DNA from: CAZQSS01 sp964596405
Lineage (GTDB): Bacteria > Patescibacteriota > Patescibacteriia > Magasanikbacterales > UBA10003
Length of the DNA stretch: 33,024 nucleotides
NCBI GenBank assembly: GCA_964596405.1
Contig: CAZQSS010000007.1
Span: forward strand, 1-33,024
Reading direction: 5' to 3'
Shown piece by piece: positions 1 to 6,189 of the stretch. Positions within the stretch are counted from its first letter, which is position 1. Each line of letters begins with the position of its first letter. Position numbers and translations under genes: made by a program. The notes below the pieces were generated by a model. That model searched no databases, was not told where the DNA came from, and saw only the letters and a list, made by a program, of their open reading frames with translations.

Positions 1-6
1 GGGACG

Positions 7-72
7 CTATCCTCGGACAAGTGATTTCGGTAACCTTTTATTTTTATCTACTGCGTCTTTCTTAAGTTCCAT
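7..72 (-). CDS. 21-residue charged peptide ORF
   Basis: A short ORF begins at ATG 72 and stops at TAG 7-9. A canonical SD (GGAGG, 7-nt spacing) precedes it, and a very good promoter lies at 144-172. The predicted peptide is rich in Lys, Asp and Arg and has no hydrophobic segment. I recognise no family. Its promoter, boxA-like leader and SD match those of the other small SD-led genes in the window, which is the main reason to accept it. It could instead be a leader peptide for something beyond the window edge, or the start of a longer gene cut short by a sequence error, since only six bases follow the stop. Confidence 0.45.
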   Translation of the reverse strand: MELKKDAVDKNKRLPKSLVRG

Positions 73-126
73 GGTCGTTCCTCCCTTTTTTCCCCGTGAT
101 TGGGGATGGTTGAAAAACAAGGCCAA

Positions 127-172
127 TTTTCAAAGAACAAATAAGCATACCACATTTTTGACTTTTTGTCAA
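127..172 (-). promoter_or_regulatory. sigma70 promoter with boxA-like leader for the 21-codon ORF
   Basis: On the minus strand, TTGACA (167-172) and TATGCT (144-149) are separated by 17 bp, and TGTGG directly precedes the -10. The transcript would start near 137, with TGTTCTTTGAAAA (127-139) at its very 5' end. That word resembles the boxA of Bacillus rRNA leaders. The -35 box lies back to back with that of the divergent promoter at 181-209, with only 8 bp between them. Confidence 0.75.
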
Positions 173-180
173 GAGGGGGG

Positions 181-209
181 TTGACAAATCTTAAAATCTG
201 TGGTATACT
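181..209 (+). promoter_or_regulatory. extended -10 sigma70 promoter of the HTH-GHKL operon
   Basis: TTGACA (181-186), a 17-bp spacer and TATACT (204-209) with an upstream TGG form an extended -10 promoter. The predicted start near 216 gives a 5' leader of about 166 nt that contains the whole inverted-repeat structure at 231-384. Confidence 0.8.
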
Positions 210-215
210 ACTAAT

Positions 216-384
216 ACTACAGAGTATACTTATGCCCAGTAATACAACCCCGCAAGTTCTGCTCGGCAGAACAAAAAGAAATGACTGCTTAGAAGACTGA
301 ATCATCAAAAAACAAAGAATCTTTGCTAAAGCTAAATAAACTCCCCAAGTGATGAAATCGTGCGGGGTTGATATACTGGGTATG
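216..384 (+). promoter_or_regulatory. start-codon-clamping leader of the HTH-GHKL gene
   Basis: Arm 1 (231-254, starts TATGCCCAGTA) pairs with arm 2 (361-384, ends CTGGGTATG). There are 11 pairs, a 3x3 internal loop, then 10 more pairs (CAACCCCGCA with TGCGGGGTTG). Pairs 1 and 4 are U-G and G-U wobbles, so the stem is complete only as RNA. The final ATG of arm 2 is the start codon. A perfect 7-bp hairpin (GTTCTGC/GCAGAAC, 256-272) follows arm 1. A 22-codon ORF starts at the ATG inside arm 1 (232-300). The recA and ruvB leaders have the same plan. Confidence 0.7.
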
Positions 385-1140
385 AAAAACACTAAAGACA
401 AAATTTTGGCTTTAATCAAACAAAATCCGGGAATCAGCGCTAAAAGCATTCTGGCGCGTTTTGATTTAACGCGGGCAATGATCTTTCGGCATCTGAAAAA
501 ACTGCTAGCCGAAGGTCAAATCACTAAAATCGGCCGCCAGCCAAAAGTGACATATTTTCATAAATACAACCTGGAAGACAAAACCGAGCTGGAAAAACAA
601 TTTTTCAGTTGGGCGCTCACCGGCGACGAACAATACGCTAAGGCCGAGTGGCTTTGCTCCACTCGCGACGTCTTTCAAGCGCGCGAAGAAAAACTGCTTC
701 TGACGTTAAAAAACATGGTGAATGAAGACTTGCTCTACCTTTTGGTGGGGGCGGTGGGCGAAATCGGCAATAATTCCTTTGACCATAACTTGGGCAATTG
801 GCGCGATACGGCCGGCGTCCTCTTTGTCGCCGACGTCAAAGCGCGGGAAATCATCTTGGTTGACCGCGGGCAAGGTGTTTTGGCGACCATCAAAAGAGTG
901 CGGCCGCAAACAAAAACCGACAAAGACGCGCTTTTGACGGCATTTACCGAAATCATCTCCGGCCGTTATCCGGAACAGCGCGGTAATGGATTAAAATACG
1001 TGAAAAAAATTATACAAGAAAATAATTTGTATCTAGAATTTTACTCGGGCAACGCCATGGTCAAAATTGCCAATGGAAATTTTACACTGGAAGAAGCGGG
1101 CAAAATCGCGCCCGGCACTTTAGCGATAATAAAATTTTAA
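382..1140 (+). CDS. HTH-GHKL ATPase regulator (anti-sigma/sensor kinase-like)
   Basis: The 252-residue protein has an N-terminal winged helix-turn-helix of MarR/ArsR style (about residues 3-60) and a C-terminal Bergerat-fold ATPase domain. The N-box is at E127-G-NN-SFDHN136, the G1 box is D161-R-G-Q-G165, and the G2-like loop is R200-G-N-G-L204. There is no transmembrane segment and no obvious phospho-acceptor histidine domain, so it resembles SpoIIAB/RsbW-type ATPases joined to a DNA-binding domain. ATG 382 is chosen over the one at 349 because homology-like sequence begins there and the leader structure ends exactly at it. No SD is present. The DUF4325 gene follows after 2 nt, which suggests an ATPase/STAS partner switch that may sense a ligand and alter DNA binding. 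The target is unknown. Confidence 0.8.
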   Translation: MKNTKDKILALIKQNPGISAKSILARFDLTRAMIFRHLKKLLAEGQITKIGRQPKVTYFHKYNLEDKTELEKQFFSWALTGDEQYAKAEWLCSTRDVFQAREEKLLLTLKNMVNEDLLYLLVGAVGEIGNNSFDHNLGNWRDTAGVLFVADVKAREIILVDRGQGVLATIKRVRPQTKTDKDALLTAFTEIISGRYPEQRGNGLKYVKKIIQENNLYLEFYSGNAMVKIANGNFTLEEAGKIAPGTLAIIKF

Positions 1141-1142
1141 TT

Positions 1143-1418
1143 ATGAAAATTGAACTCAAAAAATTTGGCTCGGTCTTAAGTTCAAGGCCGGCGGGCAAAG
1201 AAGCCTATTTTTCAGCGCGGGCGTATCTTTTGCCCAAAGATAAAAAAGAAAAAGTAGAAATAGATTTTTCCGGCGTCCAGGTATTGTCACCTTCTTGGGC
1301 GGATGAATTTATTACTCCCATCAAAAAAGATTTTGGCGATAACTTAATCTTACTGCCTTCCAAAAACTCTTCGGTCAAAGCGAGCTTGGAAATTCTAAAA
1401 GAACAGCACTCTCTCTAA
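1143..1418 (+). CDS. DUF4325 STAS-like protein
   Basis: This 91-residue protein carries the DUF4325 signature: a strand ending in IDFSGVQVLSPSWADEF (about residues 40-56), where SpoIIAA-like STAS proteins have the regulatory loop, and a C-terminal alternating helix. DUF4325 is a STAS-like domain often encoded beside GHKL ATPases. A direct partnership with the upstream ATPase is inferred from the 2-nt spacing and shared transcript. There is no SD, so translation is probably coupled. The gene is convergent with recA, and the two share a bidirectional terminator. Confidence 0.75.
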   Translation: MKIELKKFGSVLSSRPAGKEAYFSARAYLLPKDKKEKVEIDFSGVQVLSPSWADEFITPIKKDFGDNLILLPSKNSSVKASLEILKEQHSL

Positions 1419-1458
1419 ATTTAAAACGGCCGCTTTTGACGACCGTTTTAAATTTAGA
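1414..1458. terminator. bidirectional intrinsic terminator
   Basis: A perfect 16-bp stem (TCTAAATTTAAAACGG, 1414-1429, with its complement at 1443-1458) has a 13-nt loop. Its AT-rich flanks act as U-tracts on both strands. It separates the DUF4325 gene from the convergent recA. Confidence 0.75.
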
Positions 1459-1466
1459 CCCAGATT

Positions 1467-2528
1467 TTATTCTTCTTTGGCTTCATCATCCGCTTCGTCA
1501 TCCTTGACCACCACCGCTTCCACATTCTCATTTTTCTTGGCTTCTTCCATTATCAGCTTGCGGATTTCGGCCATGATTTTGGGGTTGGCGCGCAAAAAAG
1601 CTTTGGCGTTTTCGCGGCCGGTGCCCAGTTTGACATCACCAAAAGTATAGGTATTGCCTGATTTGTTTATCACCTTGTAGACCGGCCCGACATCCACCAT
1701 ATCGCCCGACACCGAGATGCCTTCATTATACATAATATCAAATTCGCAGGTGCGGAACGGCGGCGCCACTTTATTTTTAACGATTTTAACTTTGACGCGA
1801 TTGCCGATAATTTTATCGCCGATTTTAATTTGCGCGGAACGACGCACCTCAATGCGGACCGAGGAATAAAATTTTAAAGCCATACCGCCGGTGGTGGTTT
1901 CCGGATTGCCAAAAACAATGCCAATCTTCATGCGGGTCTGATTGATAAAAATTACCGTGGTTTTGGATTTACTGATGATAGCGGTTAACTTGCGCAAAGC
2001 TTGGCTCATGAGACGGGCATGCAAACCCATATGGCTGTCGCCCATGTCGCCTTCAATCTCCGCTCTCGGCACCAAAGCCGCCACCGAATCTATCACAATC
2101 ACATCCACGCCATTAGAGCGCACCAACGTCTCTACAATCTCCAAGGCTTGCTCGCCCGTATCCGGTTGAGAGATGACCAATTCTTTAGTGTTGACGCCGA
2201 TCTTGGCGGCGTAGTCCGGATCCAAGGCGTGCTCGGCGTCGACAAAAGCGGCCGTGCCGCCCAATTTTTGAACTTCCGCGATCACATGAAGAGTCAGTGT
2301 GGTTTTACCCGAAGCTTCCGGACCATAAACTTCAATCACGCGGCCACGCGGCACCCCGCCCACGCCCAGCGCCAAGTCCAGTGACAGACAACCGGTGGGG
2401 ACGGATTCCACCTGCATTTTTTTGGCTTCACCCAAACGCATAATGGAACCCTCGCCGAATTTTTCTTTGATTAAACGGATAGCCTCTTCGGCGGCCGCTC
2501 CCCGTTCGCTGTTAACTTTCTTGACCAT
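1467..2528 (-). CDS. recA: RecA recombinase
   Basis: The 353-residue RecA forms filaments on single-stranded DNA and drives ATP-dependent strand exchange. Walker A is GPEASGKTT (69-77; the usual form is GPESSGKTT), Walker B is in VIVIDSVAAL, and the loop-2 region with MKIGIVFGNPETTTGG is intact. The C-terminus is acidic (DDEADDEAKEE). Length is normal. It lies downstream of the RodZ-like gene and ftsK on the same strand, but a 215-nt spacer with a structured leader separates them. The start codon has no SD (AACGGGGTATG) and is the end of an 18-bp long-range stem. No LexA-type operator was recognised. Confidence 0.98.
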   Translation of the reverse strand: MVKKVNSERGAAAEEAIRLIKEKFGEGSIMRLGEAKKMQVESVPTGCLSLDLALGVGGVPRGRVIEVYGPEASGKTTLTLHVIAEVQKLGGTAAFVDAEHALDPDYAAKIGVNTKELVISQPDTGEQALEIVETLVRSNGVDVIVIDSVAALVPRAEIEGDMGDSHMGLHARLMSQALRKLTAIISKSKTTVIFINQTRMKIGIVFGNPETTTGGMALKFYSSVRIEVRRSAQIKIGDKIIGNRVKVKIVKNKVAPPFRTCEFDIMYNEGISVSGDMVDVGPVYKVINKSGNTYTFGDVKLGTGRENAKAFLRANPKIMAEIRKLIMEEAKKNENVEAVVVKDDEADDEAKEE

Positions 2529-2662
2529 ACCCCGTTAGAAGTTAAATAAATTAGATTAAATAATTTCTTAATATTATACTAGATTTCATGCTACTACCCG
2601 CCAGTGCTCAAACAAAAAAATTTTAAATTTTTTTGTGTTGAAAACTTCTAACGGGGCATATT
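2526..2662 (-). promoter_or_regulatory. start-codon-clamping leader of recA
   Basis: In the transcript, arm 1 (plus coordinates 2643-2660, reads TATGCCCCGTTAGAAGTT) pairs with arm 2 (2526-2543, reads AACTTCTAACGGGGTATG). All 18 positions pair, with wobbles at positions 1 and 4, and the start codon is fully inside. A 12-bp AT hairpin centred near 2622 follows arm 1. Arm 1 contains ATG-CCC-CGT-TAG, a three-codon ORF (2648-2659). I see no convincing promoter to the right of arm 1. A TATAAT at 2573-2578 lies between the arms but lacks a -35, so read-through from upstream is possible. Confidence 0.68.
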
Positions 2663-2743
2663 TTTTAAGCAACTTAAGCAAATTAGGCAGATTAAGCAGA
2701 TTAGGCAACCTCGCGCTTAATATGCTTACTCTGCTTACCTGGC
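2663..2743. repeat. degenerate short-word spacer upstream of recA
   Basis: An imperfect tandem array of words such as TTAAGCA, TTAGGCA and TTACTCTGC fills the space between the RodZ-like gene and the recA leader. It has no coding potential. The same style of low-complexity spacer recurs between other core genes here. Confidence 0.5.
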
Positions 2744-3415
2744 TTACTCTGCCAGACCTTCATAGACGACATTTCTTAAAATTGTGGTGGCCGGGCCGTG
2801 TTTTTTAACTGCTGTAATAATAATCTTATTGATGCCCGATGTCAAATTAATCATCTCGGAAAAATAACCTTCAGCATTGCTCATTTTCTCCACGCCGTTT
2901 ATCTCCACCCGGCTCTCCGGCAAAGTTTGCCCCTTCACTTCTAAAACCGACGTGACACTCACTGATCCTTCAACCGGATTTTCTAAAACCAGCGGCGGCG
3001 CGGTAAAAATTCCGCTGACTTGCGTGCCCAGATAATACATCAACCCCGCTCCCACGATAATGGAAGCGCCCAATTGTAAATAGCGCGGCGTATCCCAGGT
3101 TTTTAATTTACAAACTTGCGGCGGCAACTGGCAATTTTTTGTTTCACAATTTTTTCTCTCCTTTAAATACGCGCCGACCACTTCTTGAGCGTTTAATTTT
3201 ACGAAGTCGGCATAGTTGCGGATAAAATTTTTGGTATAAAGTTCGCCCGGCAGTAAATTATAATTGCCGTCTTCAATCGCTTCCAGATATTTTTTAGCTA
3301 CCCCCAAGGTCCGGGCCGCCGCCTCTAACGTAAACTGCCGCGCCACACGCGCGTTTCTTAAAGTTTCGGCCACGCCGATTTTTTCGGCGAGCTTTTTACT
3401 GCTGAAAGAAACCAT
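2744..3415 (-). CDS. RodZ-like HTH membrane protein with Ig-like domain
   Basis: The 223-residue protein has an N-terminal HTH_25/Xre-type helix-turn-helix as in the cytoskeletal adaptor RodZ (about residues 10-80, containing YLEAIEDGNY and the LPGELYTKNFIRNYA block). A single membrane segment lies near 110-135 (LGASIIVGAGLMYYLG). A C-terminal extracellular beta domain resembles Glucodextranase_B/Ig-like repeats (VENPVEG...EVKGQT). A longer frame to 3490 exists, but its extra 25 residues translate spacer words, so ATG 3415 is preferred. It lies between ftsK and recA on the same strand. A role in cell-shape or envelope organisation is inferred from the RodZ family. Confidence 0.75.
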   Translation of the reverse strand: MVSFSSKKLAEKIGVAETLRNARVARQFTLEAAARTLGVAKKYLEAIEDGNYNLLPGELYTKNFIRNYADFVKLNAQEVVGAYLKERKNCETKNCQLPPQVCKLKTWDTPRYLQLGASIIVGAGLMYYLGTQVSGIFTAPPLVLENPVEGSVSVTSVLEVKGQTLPESRVEINGVEKMSNAEGYFSEMINLTSGINKIIITAVKKHGPATTILRNVVYEGLAE

Positions 3416-3568
3416 ATTTTGAAAATCCAAATGCCAAATTTCAAATACCAAATCAATCCGCCTGTGGACGGGTAGAAATCCTAATGTCAAATGTCTAAAA
3501 AATTTGAACTTGGAACCTTAAGCATTGATTTGAACTTTAACATTTGAACTTTAAAATTATTAAAGCGG
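3416..3568. repeat. word-repeat spacer between ftsK and the RodZ-like gene
   Basis: The 153-nt spacer is made of near-repeats of AAATTTCAAA, TTTGAACTT and CATTTGAAC on both strands. A fragment of the CCGCCTG family lies at about 3459-3475. I see no gene or terminator. Confidence 0.5.
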
Positions 3569-5794
3569 CTATCCTGTCTTTTCCTCTTCTTGTTCAGCTT
3601 CCTCTATTTTATCCACATCCTCCTCCGAAGTTTGGCTCATTATATTTGATTCAAAAGTTTTAATCAAGACCTCGCGCGGTTTGGCGCCATCGCCCGGGCC
3701 AATCATCCCCTGCGCCTCTAATAAATCCAGCAAGCGCGCGGCGCGGGCATAACCCACCTTAAGACGACGCTGTAAAAGCGAGGCCGAAGCCTTGCCCGCT
3801 TGGGCAATCACTTTTTTGGCTTCTTCCAAAAGCGAATCGCCATCATCGCCATTATCAATTTTGACAAAAATCGTAGCGCTCTGAGCCCGGTCAACCACGG
3901 CGTCGTTATATTGCGGCCCTTCTTCGGCTTTGAGAAAACCAATCACCCGTTTCACCTCTTCTTCGGAAACAAAAGCGCCCTGCAAACGCCTGGGGCTGGA
4001 CATATCCGGCGGGCTCCACAACATATCGCCCCGACCTAAAAGTTTTTCCGCGCCGGCCATATCCAAAATTGTGCGCGAATCAACCACCGAAGCCACCGAA
4101 AACGCAATACGCGCCGGAATATTGGCTTTAATCAAACCGGTAATAATATCCACTGACGGCCGCTGGGTGGCCAAAACCAAATGAATACCCACGGCGCGCG
4201 CCATCTGCGCCAAGCGGATAATCCCCGCTTCCATCTCCGCCCCGGCCGTCACCATCAAATCCGCCAGCTCATCTACCATAAAAACAATGTAGGGCATTTT
4301 TTCTTCCATCACTTTATTATAATTGATAATATTGCGCTGACCGGCCTTGGCCAAGACTTCAAAACGCCGTTCCATTTCACCGATACACCAACGCAAGGCA
4401 TTGATGGTTTTTTGCACATCAGTGATAACCGGTGTTAAAAGGTGCGGTAGGCCGTTATAAAGGGTTAGTTCCACCCGTTTCGGATCCACCAAAATAAAAC
4501 GCAAGGTTTCGGGCGTGTGGGAAAAAAGCAAACTCATTAAAATCGTGTTGATACAAATAGTTTTACCACTGCCCGTGGCGCCGGCAATGAGCATGTGAGG
4601 TAGAGCGCCCAAGTCGGCAAACCAGGGCCTGCCCGAGACATCTTTACCCAAAGCGATGTTCAAAACATTTTTATGATTGCGCGCTTCGGGCGATTCCATC
4701 AGTTCGCGCAAAGTGACCAGCGCAATTTTTTGATTAGGCACTTCAATACCCACCAATGATTTGCCCGGAATCGGCGCTTCAATTCTGATGGGGTGCGCGG
4801 CCAAAGCCATGGCCATATCATTGTGAAGAGCGACAATGCGGGAAAGTTTAACGCCATCAGCCGGTTTTAACGAATACTGCGTCACGGTCGGGCCCACGCG
4901 CACCTCGCCCATCTCCACCGGAATATCAAAATTCTGCAAAGTTTTTTGAATAACATACATATTGCCCTTGATGTCGCCGGCCGAAGGCTGGGTTTTACTG
5001 CTGATCAGTAAATCCAACGTGGGCAAGTTGATGTTGGGATGTTTGACGGTGGTGGTTTCTAAAAGATGAGCCGTGTCTTTTTTTAATTCATCGGAATCTT
5101 TATACCTGGTGACGACCGAGTCTTTGGATTTTAGAGTTTGGGATTGAAAAGCCGGCGAAGCGGTTTCTTCTTCGGCCATCGCGGAACTGCCATAATCAAT
5201 TACCCCGGGCGTCTTTTTTATAAAAAGAGAAATGACACCGATAATAATTTTCCCCAAGGTGCCCAAATGGGCCAAAAGATTTTTTTGAGTTTGTAAAATG
5301 CGAGCCAGCGACGTGTTTAACAACAGCAAGGCCGCCCCCAGCAATATCCCGCAAAGGATAATGAGCGAGGCCCAAAAACCAAACAAATAAAATAACGGAT
5401 AGCTGGCGGCAAAACCAAAAATGCCGCCGCCCAAGCCTTGTTTGGCCACGGCCCAAGATTCGGCCATGGGGTGATTAAGTTGCATCAAGCCGTCAACGCT
5501 CAAAAGCAAAAGCGCCAAACCCAAAAAGTGGCGCGAATCGTGCGGATAATCTTTTTGCAATTCCACCAAAATCCCCAAAAGCACCAAAAGAATGGGTACG
5601 GCAATCCAAATCTGGCCAAAAAGCACGGCCAACCCGCGATTGGCCAAAGCGCCGGCCGAACCGGCTAAGCCAAAATAACTGAGCATCATTATAATGGCGA
5701 CGATAAAAAGCATAATCACGCCCAAACTGCGGCTGATTTCGGGATTAAATGTCTTTTTACGACCGTTGCCTTTAATTTTCTTCTTTTCTGACAT
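3569..5794 (-). CDS. ftsK: FtsK/SpoIIIE DNA translocase
   Basis: The 741-residue septal DNA pump moves chromosome DNA through the closing division site. Four membrane segments lie in the first 170 residues, followed by a short linker instead of the long one of E. coli FtsK. The RecA-like motor has Walker A GATGSGKT (about 403-410) and Walker B in VFMVDELADLM (about 503-513). The C-terminal winged-helix gamma domain spans about 668-710 (SLLQRRLKVGYARAARLLD). The tail is acidic (EEAEQEEE). ATG 5794 is supported by a promoter that would start transcription 2-4 nt upstream, so the message is nearly leaderless and has no SD. Confidence 0.96.
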   Translation of the reverse strand: MSEKKKIKGNGRKKTFNPEISRSLGVIMLFIVAIIMMLSYFGLAGSAGALANRGLAVLFGQIWIAVPILLVLLGILVELQKDYPHDSRHFLGLALLLLSVDGLMQLNHPMAESWAVAKQGLGGGIFGFAASYPLFYLFGFWASLIILCGILLGAALLLLNTSLARILQTQKNLLAHLGTLGKIIIGVISLFIKKTPGVIDYGSSAMAEEETASPAFQSQTLKSKDSVVTRYKDSDELKKDTAHLLETTTVKHPNINLPTLDLLISSKTQPSAGDIKGNMYVIQKTLQNFDIPVEMGEVRVGPTVTQYSLKPADGVKLSRIVALHNDMAMALAAHPIRIEAPIPGKSLVGIEVPNQKIALVTLRELMESPEARNHKNVLNIALGKDVSGRPWFADLGALPHMLIAGATGSGKTICINTILMSLLFSHTPETLRFILVDPKRVELTLYNGLPHLLTPVITDVQKTINALRWCIGEMERRFEVLAKAGQRNIINYNKVMEEKMPYIVFMVDELADLMVTAGAEMEAGIIRLAQMARAVGIHLVLATQRPSVDIITGLIKANIPARIAFSVASVVDSRTILDMAGAEKLLGRGDMLWSPPDMSSPRRLQGAFVSEEEVKRVIGFLKAEEGPQYNDAVVDRAQSATIFVKIDNGDDGDSLLEEAKKVIAQAGKASASLLQRRLKVGYARAARLLDLLEAQGMIGPGDGAKPREVLIKTFESNIMSQTSEEDVDKIEEAEQEEEKTG

Positions 5795-5802
5795 ACAACA
5801 AC

Positions 5803-5831
5803 ATTATAACACTTGCCCCGCTTCATTTCAA
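5803..5831 (-). promoter_or_regulatory. ftsK promoter, near-leaderless
   Basis: On the minus strand, TTGAAA (5826-5831), a 17-bp spacer and TATAAT (5803-5808) are seen. The expected start, 6-8 nt past the -10, falls at about 5796, two or three bases before the ftsK ATG. Confidence 0.75.
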
Positions 5832-5911
5832 TACAAACACAGATACACAGATTAATACGAATACACAGATCACAGATCTGTGATCTGTGTCAAAATCTGT
5901 GTTGATCTGTG
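5832..5911. repeat. CACAGAT/ATCTGTG repeat cluster with 28-bp palindrome
   Basis: Several CACAGAT words face several ATCTGTG words. At the centre is a perfect 28-bp palindrome at 5863-5890, each half reading ACACAGATCACAGA on its own strand. It is non-coding and sits just upstream of the ftsK promoter. Confidence 0.7.
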
Positions 5912-5916
5912 GTTAT

Positions 5917-6091
5917 TTCAAAAAGTTGCGGACAATCTTCCACGTTCGTCTTGCGACAAAAACCGTACCGAGTTTTAGGAACGACTCCTGTTGTTTAACC
6001 GGAGTCGATCTCGCCCACCGATTTTCGATAAGCGAAATCAATTGTCCCAGTTCGATCCGATTTAACGTAAAGCTGTCCGCAACTTTTTGAA
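5917..6091. mobile_element. 175-bp element with 18-bp perfect terminal inverted repeats
   Basis: The ends TTCAAAAAGTTGCGGACA (5917-5934) and its exact complement (6074-6091) bound 139 bp without a credible gene. A 7-bp hairpin (CGACTCC/GGAGTCG) lies inside. An 8-bp hairpin (ATTCAATC/GATTGAAT, 6091-6110) adjoins the right end. The form fits a MITE-like non-autonomous element or a structured RNA. No target duplication is obvious. Confidence 0.5.
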
Positions 6092-6145
6092 TTCAATCTC
6101 TGGATTGAATTATAAAATTATACCGTGAGGAAAAAAATTTGTCCA

Positions 6146-6174
6146 GAAAAAAAGACCGACGGTTATATCGGTCT
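6146..6174 (-). terminator. terminator of the barrel-like protein gene
   Basis: The minus-strand stem AGACCGA/TCGGTCT (6153-6159 with 6168-6174) is followed by a run of seven T, directly after the gene ending at 6190. Confidence 0.8.
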
Positions 6175-6189
6175 TCGTTTGTTGAAACT

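Noticed and set aside
48..449. 133-residue minus-strand ORF over the divergent promoter and leader region
   Set aside because: It crosses two strong promoters and the paired leader arms and has no RBS; the structure on the opposite strand explains the sequence.
2573..2578. TATAAT between the recA leader arms as the recA promoter
   Set aside because: No -35 is present at 16-18 bp and there is no extended -10; it was kept only as a caveat to the clamp model.
5832..5911. CACAGAT repeats as a CRISPR array
   Set aside because: Repeat words are 7-8 bp, irregularly spaced and inverted, with no constant spacer length and no cas genes.
5887..6090. 67-residue plus-strand ORF inside the inverted-repeat element
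   Set aside because: It spans the element from end to end with no RBS or recognisable protein features.
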